Below are positions 14,348-22,052 of a stretch of 25,467 nucleotides of DNA, in pieces. The notes under the pieces are model-generated. The model did not search any database and had not been told where the DNA came from. It saw only the letters and a list, made by a program, of their open reading frames with translations. The stretch's first letter is position 1. Every line of letters starts with the position of its first letter. A program made the position numbers and the translations under genes. This stretch comes from CAZYZQ01 sp964652075 (GTDB lineage Bacteria > Bacillota > Clostridia > Oscillospirales > Oscillospiraceae). The stretch lies in assembly GCA_964652075.1 (NCBI GenBank), contig CAZYZQ010000018.1, positions 1 through 25,467 of the forward strand. The letters are read 5' to 3'.

Positions 14348-15565
14348 ATGGTCAAGCTCAACGAAAACTTTCAGAAACTGCCCGGCAGCTACCTCTTCTC
14401 CGAGATCGCCCGCCGCGTCGCGGCCTATCAGGGGCAGAACCCGGACGCAAAGCTGATCCGGCTCGGCATCGGTGATGTGACACGTCCCCTCGTCCCGGCC
14501 GTTATTGGTGCCATGCACCGCGCCGTCGACGAGATGGGCCGCGCCGAAACCTTCCAGGGCTACGGCCCGGATCACGGCTATGCCTTCCTGCGCGAAGCCA
14601 TCGCGCAGCACGACTACGCCGCGCGCGGTGCGCAGATCACAGCGGACGAGATCTTTATCTCCGACGGCGCAAAATCCGACTGCGGCAATATCGGCGACCT
14701 GTTTGGGCAGGACAATATCGTCGCCGTTTGCGACCCGGTCTATCCGGTCTATGTCGATACGAACGCCATGGCAGGCCGCGCCGGGGAGTATGATGTGCAG
14801 GGCGGCCGCTGGACGAACATCGTCTATATGCCGGTGACGGCGGAGAACGGCTTCCTGCCGGCGCTCCCCACCGGCCGCGCAGACCTGATCTATCTCTGCT
14901 TCCCGAATAACCCCACCGGGACAACTGCCACCCGCGCGCAGCTGCGCGAGTGGGTGGATTACGCCAACAGGGCCGGCGCCATTCTGCTGTTCGACTCTGC
15001 ATATGAGGCGTTTATCACGGAGCCGGAGGTGCCGCATACCATCTATGAGATCCCCGGCGCCGAGACCTGCGCCATTGAGTTCCGCAGCTTCTCCAAGACC
15101 GCGGGCTTTACCGGCACGCGCTGCGCCTACACCGTTGTGCCGAAGGCGCTCACGCGCGGCGGCCAGAGCCTGCGCGACATGTGGGCACGCCGCCAGTCGA
15201 CGAAGTTCAACGGCGTCCCCTATATCGTCCAGCGCGGCGCGGAAGCCGTCTATACGCCGGAGGGGCAAAAGCAGGTGCGCGAGGTCATCGACTTCTACCT
15301 GCAAAACGCCCGCACCATTCGTGAGGGCCTGTCGCAGGCGGGCCTTGCCGTCTACGGCGGCGTGAACTCGCCCTATGTCTGGTTCAAAACGCCGGACGGC
15401 GCATCCTCGTGGGACTTCTTCGACCGCCTGCTGCACGAGGCAAACGTCGTTACAACGCCCGGCGCAGGCTTCGGCCCCAGCGGCGAAGGCTACATCCGCG
15501 TCACCGCCTTCGGCACCGCCGAAGCCACAAAAGAGGCCGTTGAACGCATCGGGAGAATCCTCTGA
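14348..15565 (+). CDS. dapL: LL-diaminopimelate aminotransferase
   Basis: This 405-residue PLP enzyme converts tetrahydrodipicolinate with glutamate directly to LL-diaminopimelate, for lysine and peptidoglycan. The N terminus MVKLNENFQKLPGSYLFSEIA is characteristic of DapL. Further features are IRLGIGDVTRPL, QGYGPDHGYAFLREA, the substrate loop FPNNPTGTTAT and the PLP lysine K250 in SFSKTAGFTGTRC. I chose ATG 14348 over the in-frame ATG 14339 because the homologous start is MVK and GAAGGA (14333-14338) then has normal spacing. The gene has its own promoter and terminator. DapL rather than the DapD/C/E or Ddh routes is common in Clostridia. The product uses glutamate nitrogen, which fits the ammonium-uptake neighbour only loosely. 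Confidence 0.95.
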   Translation: MVKLNENFQKLPGSYLFSEIARRVAAYQGQNPDAKLIRLGIGDVTRPLVPAVIGAMHRAVDEMGRAETFQGYGPDHGYAFLREAIAQHDYAARGAQITADEIFISDGAKSDCGNIGDLFGQDNIVAVCDPVYPVYVDTNAMAGRAGEYDVQGGRWTNIVYMPVTAENGFLPALPTGRADLIYLCFPNNPTGTTATRAQLREWVDYANRAGAILLFDSAYEAFITEPEVPHTIYEIPGAETCAIEFRSFSKTAGFTGTRCAYTVVPKALTRGGQSLRDMWARRQSTKFNGVPYIVQRGAEAVYTPEGQKQVREVIDFYLQNARTIREGLSQAGLAVYGGVNSPYVWFKTPDGASSWDFFDRLLHEANVVTTPGAGFGPSGEGYIRVTAFGTAEATKEAVERIGRIL

Positions 15566-15576
15566 AAGAAAAATAT

Positions 15577-15608
15577 GCTCCGATCCCATCCGGGATCGGA
15601 GCTTTTTT
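15577..15608. terminator. Bidirectional terminator between dapL and the PucR-type regulator
   Basis: A perfect 11-bp stem (GCTCCGATCCC 15577-15587, GGGATCGGAGC 15592-15602) with loop ATCC and six T. A-rich bases on the other side serve the convergent gene. Confidence 0.95.
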
Positions 15609-16745
15609 CTATTTCTGATAGAACGCCGGCGGCGGGGCCGGACTGGCTGTCGGCATCTGGCTTCCGCTGCTGCGCGGCTTACGCTCCAGCATTTGGATAA
15701 TCCTGCAGGAAAGCAGCAGAACAAACCGTTCCTCCGGGTCGTCCAGATGGATCTGGAATCGCTCGGACAGCTGCGCAATGCGATAGACCACGGTGTTGCG
15801 ATGTACAAACATCCGTTCCGCTGTATGCGCATAGCTGAGATTCAGGCTTAAGAAGTGGTACAGCGTCGCAAGAAACTCCGTGCCGTTTGCCTCATCATAC
15901 TCCATCAACCGCCGGATTTTGACAGAGACGAACTGCATATTGTCCATATTCGGCGCGGCGTCCAGCGCGGCATAGAGCAGTGCTGGAAATTTGTAGCTGT
16001 CGTAGAAGATGATTCCGCTTGAAGTTCCGGCGCGCCGGGCAAAGTAGATGGCCTCCTCATTCCGATTCAGATGCTGCTGCAAACGGAAGTCGTGGAACGG
16101 CTCAAAAAAGGAATCGCTGCAACAGGCGATTGCGCCTGCGTCCTGAATAACGGCACAGAGGGAATCCCACTGCTTCGCGGGGAGCGGCGTGCTGCCTGCG
16201 CTGGTGAGCAGGAGCAAAATCATATTGCGGTAGGAGCAGAGAATATGGCCCGGCAGCAGCTTCCGCAGCGCGGCGAGCAGCGCGTCCGGTGCGCCGGACG
16301 GATGCACATTCAGAAGCCAGCAATTGAAATAACAGCCGTCCTGTGCAAACGTCTCCAGGCCGATCCGGATGCGGATGGAATGTAGCTGCTTCGGATCGGA
16401 ACCGGTCAGAAGCTCTGTCATGGCCGCTGCAACAATCTGTTCCTGAGAAGGTGGTGCATCCTGAAATTCCGGCAGCTTTGCAAGATAGGCGGCAGCCTGC
16501 GCCATGAGCGCCGTGTCCGGCACGGGTGCGCCCGCAGCCAAATGCCCCACAATCTTTCCACTGCGCCGGATGGGCAGTTCCAGTACTGCTTCACAGGCAT
16601 CGGTACGCCAGAGAAGCTGATGTGACGGCGAATAGACAGCCAGAGGACTTCCTACCAGCTCGGCTGCGGACGCACAGAACGAAGCGCCGTCTTCGCTCTC
16701 CAGAAAGACACGGGCCAAAGCGGCCCCTAGAGCTGTATTTTCCAT
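15609..16745 (-). CDS. PucR/CdaR-type transcriptional regulator
   Basis: The protein has 378 residues. The N-terminal part (about 1-90: AELVGSPLAVYSPSHQLLW, GHLAAGAPVPD) looks like a small GAF/PAS-like sensory region. A middle part with LLLLTSAG follows. The C-terminal HTH_30 domain (about 305-360) reads LSLNLSYAHTAERMFVHRNTVVYRIAQLSERFQ, diagnostic of PucR and CdaR regulators, which govern catabolism of purines, sugar diacids or amino acids. The tail is Pro/Ser-rich. The RBS is weak (GCGGG). The gene is divergent from the SnoaL/solute-binding operon across a 194-base AT-rich region, so it is the likely regulator of that operon (inference). Confidence 0.88.
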   Translation of the reverse strand: MENTALGAALARVFLESEDGASFCASAAELVGSPLAVYSPSHQLLWRTDACEAVLELPIRRSGKIVGHLAAGAPVPDTALMAQAAAYLAKLPEFQDAPPSQEQIVAAAMTELLTGSDPKQLHSIRIRIGLETFAQDGCYFNCWLLNVHPSGAPDALLAALRKLLPGHILCSYRNMILLLLTSAGSTPLPAKQWDSLCAVIQDAGAIACCSDSFFEPFHDFRLQQHLNRNEEAIYFARRAGTSSGIIFYDSYKFPALLYAALDAAPNMDNMQFVSVKIRRLMEYDEANGTEFLATLYHFLSLNLSYAHTAERMFVHRNTVVYRIAQLSERFQIHLDDPEERFVLLLSCRIIQMLERKPRSSGSQMPTASPAPPPAFYQK

Positions 16746-16780
16746 ACAAAATCAACCCGCTTTCTCATGCGCTGCATATG

Positions 16781-16809
16781 ATGACAGCAAAATAAGCCTA
16801 TATTATAAT
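16781..16809 (+). promoter_or_regulatory. Candidate promoter for the SnoaL/solute-binding operon
   Basis: ATGACA (16781-16786), a 17-base spacer and TATAAT (16804-16809). This would give a leader of about 120 bases. A TATAAT on the other strand (16802-16807) overlaps it and may serve the divergent regulator, although its -35 is poor. The 194-base region is AT-rich and contains no gene. Confidence 0.5.
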
Positions 16810-16939
16810 AGCAACAGAAAGTCTAAAACACGCAGGAACAGCAGTCAATACGGCAAAATACACAAAAAATTTACTTGATTTTGTAGCAATATACCGAACT
16901 GCGGGAATTAGACGAATCATACAAAAGGAGTGTGATGCC

Positions 16940-17926
16940 ATGCGTGTCAATGATGTCTTGGCGATTCAGATGCTACATAGCCGCCTGCGGCTGATGGAGA
17001 TGGCGCGCCAATACCCGCAGATCCCGTCGCGCCTGTTTGCGCAGACGGACAACACGACAGTCCGGCTTGCGCCGGATCCGGCAGCAGTAGGATTTCAAGC
17101 GGTGAATACCTACTACCATTCGCTGCTTGCGCGCACAGAGCAGGCAGGAGGCTTCCTGCGCGGCGACCTGCCGACCACACCGGTCATTCAGGTTGCGCAG
17201 GACGGGCAGACAGCCCATGCAACGTTTCTGACCTTCGGCCCGCATGTCTCAGAGGACACGCCGCAGCAGTTGTGCTACCGGCTTGGTTTCTATGAGAGCA
17301 GGTGCAGGGTGACAAACGGCGTCTGGCGGATTGAGCAGCTGCGCTGGCGGCCCGTGCTGGGGACAAAGCCTGTGCCGTTCCGCCCAGAGGAGAACAACGC
17401 GCTCTCCGCCAAACAGTCGCATCTCTGGCCGCAGCCGCCGCAGCGGCTGCATGAGCTGCGCACAACGGGAGAGGAGAGTCAGAACGCAAAGGATACACTG
17501 AGTATCGAAAAGGCGTTTGGCGCATTTTTACAGCGCTGTGCCGCCGGGCGGGAATCACAGGCCGTCAGCTTTTTCACACCGGATGCAACGCTGCAGATTG
17601 GCGATGCTTCCGCACAGCCTGCGGCACAGACGGTGCAAAAGCTGGCGCCGGCACAGAAGCCGTGGCTCTGCCTTGGAACCTCCCGGATCATTGATGTGAA
17701 CGGGGACCGTGCCAGCGCAAGCTGGGCCGCTTTTGCAATACAGGCGGATGACCAGACCGGACGCCCGCGCTGGGGCCGCTGGTATGTGGAACTTGTGCGC
17801 CGCGATGAGCGGTGGCAGTGCGCCGCGTTGCGCTGGGTCACGGTTGCGGCATTGGAGCCGTGGCAGATTGGCAGCTTTGACCGCACGGCCTGTCTGCCGG
17901 AAGGAGGGAACTTGGATGCTGGCTGA
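16940..17926 (+). CDS. Tandem SnoaL/NTF2-like domain protein
   Basis: This 328-residue soluble protein has two NTF2/SnoaL-like halves, about 5-140 and 185-320. Each ends in a strand pair of the same style: YRLGFYESRCRV ... VWRIEQLRW in the first, and WGRWYVELVRRDERW ... ALRW in the second. This suggests internal duplication. SnoaL-like folds include cyclases, dehydratases such as BaiE, isomerases and non-catalytic binding proteins. I cannot assign catalytic residues or a substrate. AAAGGAG at 16924-16930 precedes ATG 16940. No signal peptide or membrane segment. The end overlaps the next gene by 11 bases, implying joint synthesis with a second SnoaL-like protein. Confidence 0.72.
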   Translation: MRVNDVLAIQMLHSRLRLMEMARQYPQIPSRLFAQTDNTTVRLAPDPAAVGFQAVNTYYHSLLARTEQAGGFLRGDLPTTPVIQVAQDGQTAHATFLTFGPHVSEDTPQQLCYRLGFYESRCRVTNGVWRIEQLRWRPVLGTKPVPFRPEENNALSAKQSHLWPQPPQRLHELRTTGEESQNAKDTLSIEKAFGAFLQRCAAGRESQAVSFFTPDATLQIGDASAQPAAQTVQKLAPAQKPWLCLGTSRIIDVNGDRASASWAAFAIQADDQTGRPRWGRWYVELVRRDERWQCAALRWVTVAALEPWQIGSFDRTACLPEGGNLDAG

Positions 17927-18464
17927 CGACATTCTGGAATTGGAGAACCTGATGGGTTCTTACATGTTTATCCTTGGCACGGGCCGCTGGGATCTTGTCC
18001 CGCCCTGCTTTGCAGATGATCCCGAGGTCAGCTCGCAGATTTCCCCGTTTCGACCCACAAACGTCGGGAAAGAGAACCTGATGAACGCGACATTCTACAG
18101 TATGAACGACGCGTTTCCGGATTATGATTCTTTTCATACCGGCGGGCAGATTGGTGTACCGCTGATCGAGATCTGTGGCGACCACGCATGGGGCTGCTTC
18201 CCGAGCCTTGGATTCCTGGTGCTGGGCCGCGTCTTCGGCAATCCGGACCCGCCCTATACGCTTTCCGCGGCATTCGGAATGTGGTCGCATGAGTTTCTGA
18301 AGGAGGGCGGGAGGTGGAAATTCCTGCACTTCCATGCGCCGACACTCTTTGAACAGAGAAGCTGGAGCTGGGATCCGGCTCACAGTGACGACCTGGCTGG
18401 AAGGGGAAAGATCAAAACACTTCCGCTTCCGCCCGGGATCCAAACCGAAAACAGGAGGAAATAA
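17916..18464 (+). CDS. SnoaL/NTF2-like protein
   Basis: The protein has 182 residues. Its N-terminal helix MLADDILELENLMGSYMFILGTGRWDLV plus CFADDP is the typical SnoaL_4-type opening. A conserved-looking core holds INE-style aromatic strands (HAWGCFPSLGFLVLG) and the ending SHEFLKEGGRWKFLHFHAP, with histidines that could be catalytic. The start ATG 17916 has AAGGAGG at 17901-17907 inside the previous gene. A much longer in-frame upstream reading is overlap with that gene. The next gene, a lipoprotein, begins 1 base after its stop. Together the two genes may act on a shared small molecule, perhaps a steroid, polyketide or aromatic compound, but this is not shown by sequence. Confidence 0.75.
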   Translation: MLADDILELENLMGSYMFILGTGRWDLVPPCFADDPEVSSQISPFRPTNVGKENLMNATFYSMNDAFPDYDSFHTGGQIGVPLIEICGDHAWGCFPSLGFLVLGRVFGNPDPPYTLSAAFGMWSHEFLKEGGRWKFLHFHAPTLFEQRSWSWDPAHSDDLAGRGKIKTLPLPPGIQTENRRK

Positions 18465-18465
18465 A

Positions 18466-20025
18466 ATGAAAAAGATGATTGCATTGCTTCTGGCAGCGGC
18501 CATGCTGCTTGTCATGCTGACGGCCTGCGCCAACGAGAAAGAAGCGGCCGGGCAGCCGCAGGATTTCACACAGGGAACGCAGGAAGAGCCGGCGCCGGAG
18601 CAGGCTACTACACCGGAGGAGCCGGAAGAAGACGAACCGGAAGAGATTGCGGAGCTTAACGTCTATCTGATGGGCGGCACCAATCAGGATGACGCTGAGA
18701 CGGTAGAGGATGCCATCAACGCGATTCTGGAGCCGGAGATCGGCGTGCGCGTGCACTTCACGTTCCTGACCGGCATGGAGTATCCAACGGGCCTGTCCAT
18801 GGCCATCGCAGGCGGCGAAACGGTCGATGTCTGCACAATCTGCCCACTGGCGACTGGAGCATACAACATTTTGCAGTCCTCCGGCCAGCTGATGGACATC
18901 GCGCCTTATCTGGAAACGGAAGGGCAGGAGCTGGTGGAACTGCTCGGCGACTATCTTGGCGCGTTCAGCGTCGGCGACGCGGTCTACGGCATCCCAACAC
19001 TGCGCAACATGAATTCCAGCATGTATTTCAACGTCCGCCGCGATGTCATGGAGGAGTTGGGAACGGTCGAGGCTGTGGAAAATGCCACATCGTTTACCGA
19101 TCTGGAGGAAGTATTTGCACAGGTCAAGGCCAACACCGATTTCTATATCGCGGGCTACCAGAACAACGTCATGACCTGCGCGGGCTATCAGATTGGCGCG
19201 GACCGGTTCGCGGACTGCTATGCCTACGACTTCATTGACAGCCTCTACGCTGTTGTGACAGACGATGCGGGGAATGTCTCCAACCTGTATACAACAGAGG
19301 AATACGTCCAGACCGTTGAGCGTGTTGCGAGATGGAATGAGCTGGGTTATATCTACCCCGATTCTCTGATGACACAGGAAACCAGCCAGACGCTGATTAA
19401 AAACGGCATGGAGATTGCCAACTTTGTCTCCGGCGAGCTCGGTATTGCGGATCAGCAGACCGCGCGTATCGGCTTCCCCATGATGTCCGTGAAGATTACG
19501 GACGCGGTTCTGGGCGCCGGTGCAATCGTCAAGTGGGGCGCGGGCGTGCCGATCACGGCAGAGGAGCCGGAAGTGGCGGTTCGTTTCCTCAACTACATCT
19601 ACCAGAGCCCCGAGATCATGAACCTGATTGCCTTTGGCGTCGAGGGAGAGCATTATGTGGACGACGGCGGCGTGGCCCGCTATCCGGAGGGCATCTCCTC
19701 GGACAACACCTCCTACCACTTCGGTGAGATCTTCGGCAACTCCTTCCTGATCCTGCCGTGGGATACGGATCCCGACTACCGGAAGCAGATGCAGGAGGAC
19801 AACGACAAGGCAAAGCTGTCCTACTACGTCAATATGGCATTCAGCGGCAGTGAGTTGACGGAGGAGATTGCGGCGATCTCGGCGCTGCAGTCCGAGTATT
19901 GCAACCCCTTCAACGTCGGCCTCTATACCGAGGAGAGCTATCAGGAGTTCCTCGAAAAGCTCGAAACAGCCGGGATCGACCGCTACATTGCAAATTATCA
20001 GGCGCAGGTCGACGCGCAGAAATAA
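18466..20025 (+). CDS. Lipoprotein extracellular solute-binding protein (family 1 type, DUF3502-like C terminus)
   Basis: This 519-residue exported lipoprotein has signal peptide MKKMIALLLAAAMLLVM and lipobox LTA-C21, followed by a Glu/Pro-rich tether to about residue 63. The binding domain begins ELNVYLMGG and has the family 1 layout (IAGGETVDVCTI, GQLMDIAPYL, VYGIPTL). The C terminus (CNPFNVGLYTEESYQEFLEKLETAGID) resembles the DUF3502 end of LplA-type sugar-binding proteins. AGGAGGA lies before ATG 18466. No ABC permease or ATPase gene lies beside it, unusual for this family, so it is an orphan binding protein that must borrow a membrane partner or act as a sensor. Its place after two SnoaL-like genes suggests it captures their substrate (inference). 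Confidence 0.9.
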   Translation: MKKMIALLLAAAMLLVMLTACANEKEAAGQPQDFTQGTQEEPAPEQATTPEEPEEDEPEEIAELNVYLMGGTNQDDAETVEDAINAILEPEIGVRVHFTFLTGMEYPTGLSMAIAGGETVDVCTICPLATGAYNILQSSGQLMDIAPYLETEGQELVELLGDYLGAFSVGDAVYGIPTLRNMNSSMYFNVRRDVMEELGTVEAVENATSFTDLEEVFAQVKANTDFYIAGYQNNVMTCAGYQIGADRFADCYAYDFIDSLYAVVTDDAGNVSNLYTTEEYVQTVERVARWNELGYIYPDSLMTQETSQTLIKNGMEIANFVSGELGIADQQTARIGFPMMSVKITDAVLGAGAIVKWGAGVPITAEEPEVAVRFLNYIYQSPEIMNLIAFGVEGEHYVDDGGVARYPEGISSDNTSYHFGEIFGNSFLILPWDTDPDYRKQMQEDNDKAKLSYYVNMAFSGSELTEEIAAISALQSEYCNPFNVGLYTEESYQEFLEKLETAGIDRYIANYQAQVDAQK

Positions 20026-20032
20026 AAAAGCA

Positions 20033-20066
20033 CCAGCCCCCGGTTCCACAAGGAGCCGGGGGCTGG
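20033..20066. terminator. Terminator between the solute-binding protein gene and butyrate kinase
   Basis: A 15-bp stem, CCAGCCCCCGGTTCC with GGAGCCGGGGGCTGG (one G-T), has loop ACAA. The six A before it make a T run for the minus-strand buk transcript; the plus-strand T run is weaker. Confidence 0.9.
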
Positions 20067-20081
20067 CGTCTGTTATTTTAC

Positions 20082-21179
20082 TTAATCCTCAAAGCTGAAC
20101 TTCGACCAGATCGGCTTGCCGGTGTAGGTCTTTGTCTGCTCCTTGCCGGTCAGGACGCGGATTGCGCCGGCGGCCATGGCCTCCATCTCGAATTCGCCCG
20201 GGTAGGCGGAGACGGGTGCCATCCACTCGCAGGCTTCCTTGATCTGCGCGACGAGGTCCTTGTTGTGCACCATGCCGCCGCCGAGCAGGATGCCGTCGAT
20301 CTTGCCGTGCAGCACGGCGGCCATGGAGCCGATGCACTTGCAAATCTGATAGATCATCGCATTCCAGACCATCTCAGCGTACTTGTCGCCGTTTGCAGCG
20401 CGGGTGGTCAGCTCGATTGCGTCGGAGATGCCCAGATGGCTGACAAAGCCGCCGGTCTTTGTGAGCAGCGCCTTGACCTCCTTCGGGTCCTTGTCCTTCA
20501 TGTAGCGCAGAAGGTCCGCAACCGGCACGCTGCCGCAGCGGGTCGGCGCCATCGGGCCTTCGCCGCCGACGATGTCGTAGCCGTCGATCATCTTGCCGTT
20601 GCGGTGCGCGGAGACGGAGATGCCGCCGCCGATGTGGCAGACGATGAAGTTGCACTCCTCATATGTTTTGCCCATGGAGGCCGCGTGGCGGATGGCCGTC
20701 TCCTTCAGGTTCAGAGAGTGCAGATGAATGGTGCGGTTGACGCCCTTGATGCCGGTCATGCGAGCGACCTCCTGCATCTCGTCGACGTCAGGCGGGTTGA
20801 CGACGAACGCGCGCGCGCCGTACTGCTTCGCAAACTCGTTGGCCAGCTGCGAGCCAAGCTGCGCCGGATGCACAACGCCGTTTGCGCCGCGCCGGGCGTG
20901 GTCGAGGATCAGATCGTCGACCTCATACACGCCGCCCTCCATGGCGATCAGGCCGCCGCCGCGGCCGACAAATGCGTCGGTGCCCTCCAGCGAAACGCCT
21001 GCCTCCGCCAGAAGCGAGAGGATGGTGTCACGGCGGTAGGGGAGCTGGTCGCTGATGTCCTTAAACTCAGCCAGCTTGGCGGCATCGTGCGCGACGTTTT
21101 TAGAGAAGATGCAGTTGTCGTCCTCGAACATCGCAATTTTTGTGGACGTCGAGCCGGGATTGATTGCAAAGATTTTCAT
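20082..21179 (-). CDS. buk: Butyrate kinase
   Basis: This 365-residue enzyme of the acetokinase family reversibly converts butyryl phosphate and ADP to butyrate and ATP. Motifs: N-terminal phosphate-binding INPGSTSTKIA, FVGRGGGL, NGVVHPAQLGSQLA, the HIGGGISVSAHRNGKMIDG block, GEGPMAPTRCGSVP and LLGGGMVHN near the C terminus. These separate it from acetate kinase. GAAGGA lies upstream of ATG 21179, and it has its own promoter. No phosphotransbutyrylase gene (ptb) is adjacent, although ptb-buk pairs are usual. The enzyme may work with a distant ptb or on branched-chain acyl phosphates. Confidence 0.95.
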   Translation of the reverse strand: MKIFAINPGSTSTKIAMFEDDNCIFSKNVAHDAAKLAEFKDISDQLPYRRDTILSLLAEAGVSLEGTDAFVGRGGGLIAMEGGVYEVDDLILDHARRGANGVVHPAQLGSQLANEFAKQYGARAFVVNPPDVDEMQEVARMTGIKGVNRTIHLHSLNLKETAIRHAASMGKTYEECNFIVCHIGGGISVSAHRNGKMIDGYDIVGGEGPMAPTRCGSVPVADLLRYMKDKDPKEVKALLTKTGGFVSHLGISDAIELTTRAANGDKYAEMVWNAMIYQICKCIGSMAAVLHGKIDGILLGGGMVHNKDLVAQIKEACEWMAPVSAYPGEFEMEAMAAGAIRVLTGKEQTKTYTGKPIWSKFSFED

Positions 21180-21221
21180 GTTCGTTCCAGTCCTTCTTTC
21201 CTTTGGGCTTCAGATGGATCT

Positions 21222-21250
21222 ATTATATCGCAAAGAATATCAAATGTAAA
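21222..21250 (-). promoter_or_regulatory. Promoter of butyrate kinase
   Basis: On the minus strand, TTTACA (21245-21250), a 17-base spacer and TATAAT (21222-21227), about 43 bases before the start codon. Confidence 0.8.
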
Positions 21251-21272
21251 CGGAAGAATTGAAAAAAGAGCC

Positions 21273-21301
21273 TTTTCAAAATGTCAAAAATATGCTATGA
21301 T
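21273..21301 (+). promoter_or_regulatory. Promoter of the small membrane protein-ruvCAB unit
   Basis: TTTTCA (21273-21278), a 17-base spacer and TATGAT (21296-21301), preceded by TGC (extended -10). A 7-bp inverted repeat, TTGAAAA (21259-21265) with TTTTCAA (21273-21279), overlaps the -35 and could be an operator. Confidence 0.6.
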
Positions 21302-21365
21302 TTTCATGCAGTTTTCCCATTCCCAAAACCACTGCGCTGCGTGCGCAGGGAAGGAGGCGCGTCCC

Positions 21366-21554
21366 ATGGCGGATGAGCAGAGATTCGATTCGGCGGCGCC
21401 GGAGGAGCCGGAGCACCTCGCGCCGCAGCTGATGGAAGAAGAAAAGCCGCACTACACGCCGCGCCCGCGCTGGCAGGTCATTTTCGCATGGGTGCTGTTC
21501 GGCATTGTGGTGCTCGGCATCATCAATATCTGCTACTGGCAGATCACCGGCTGA
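21366..21554 (+). CDS. Small single-helix membrane protein
   Basis: The protein has 62 residues: an acidic N-terminal tail (EEPEHLAPQLMEEEK), then PRPRW and one hydrophobic helix at about 37-58 (VIFAWVLFGIVVLGIINICYW). The arginines before the helix suggest the N terminus stays in the cytoplasm. AAGGAGG at 21351-21357 lies 8 bases before ATG 21366, and the stop overlaps the ruvC start (TGATG), so translation is coupled. I do not recognise the family. Confidence 0.8.
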   Translation: MADEQRFDSAAPEEPEHLAPQLMEEEKPHYTPRPRWQVIFAWVLFGIVVLGIINICYWQITG

Positions 21555-22048
21555 TGCGTGTGCTTGGCATCGACCCCGGCTTCGGCACGATCGGCTTCGG
21601 CCTGCTGCATGCCGAGCGCGGGGCGTTTCAGGCGCTGCGCTTCGGCGCCATTACGACGCCGCCGGGGATGGACTTCCCCCAGCGTCTGGCGATCATCTAT
21701 ACAGATATGAACGAGCTGCTCGAAACGCTTCGCCCCGACGCGGTTGCGATGGAAGAGCTGTATTGGGGCCACAACGTCACAACCGGCATTGGCGTCGCGC
21801 AGGCGCGCGGCGTGATCCTGCTCTCGTGCGCGCAGCACAATCTGCCCGTCACGGGCTACACACCCATGCAGGTCAAACAGGCGGTTGTCGGCTATGGAAA
21901 GGCGACGAAAAAGCAGGTGATGGACATGACAAAGCGTCTGCTGCATCTGTCGGAGCTTCCGAGGCCGGACGATGCGGCGGATGCCGTGGCCATCGCCCTG
22001 TGCCACGCCCGTTCCGCAACATCGCTATTGGGACAGGATTTCAGGTGA
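21554..22048 (+). CDS. ruvC: Holliday junction endonuclease RuvC
   Basis: This 164-residue RNase H-fold nuclease cleaves four-way junctions moved by RuvAB. The acidic active site is visible: D7 in GIDPG, E67 in AMEELYW, and D140/D143 in RPDDAADAVAIALCH. Further features are GVAQARGVILL and the YTPMQVKQAVVGYGKATKKQV segment. Start ATG 21554 overlaps the stop of the small membrane protein. ruvA begins 4 bases after its stop. Length and motifs are normal. Confidence 0.97.
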   Translation: MRVLGIDPGFGTIGFGLLHAERGAFQALRFGAITTPPGMDFPQRLAIIYTDMNELLETLRPDAVAMEELYWGHNVTTGIGVAQARGVILLSCAQHNLPVTGYTPMQVKQAVVGYGKATKKQVMDMTKRLLHLSELPRPDDAADAVAIALCHARSATSLLGQDFR

Positions 22049-22052
22049 GATT

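Noticed and set aside
18412..20049. 545-codon open frame antisense to the solute-binding protein gene
   Set aside because: It is the mirror frame of a well-supported lipoprotein gene and lacks any recognisable domain or RBS.
19899..21365. Long plus-strand open frame across buk leading into the small membrane protein
   Set aside because: The part over buk is antisense shadow. Only the segment from ATG 21366, with its own RBS and promoter, is a credible gene.
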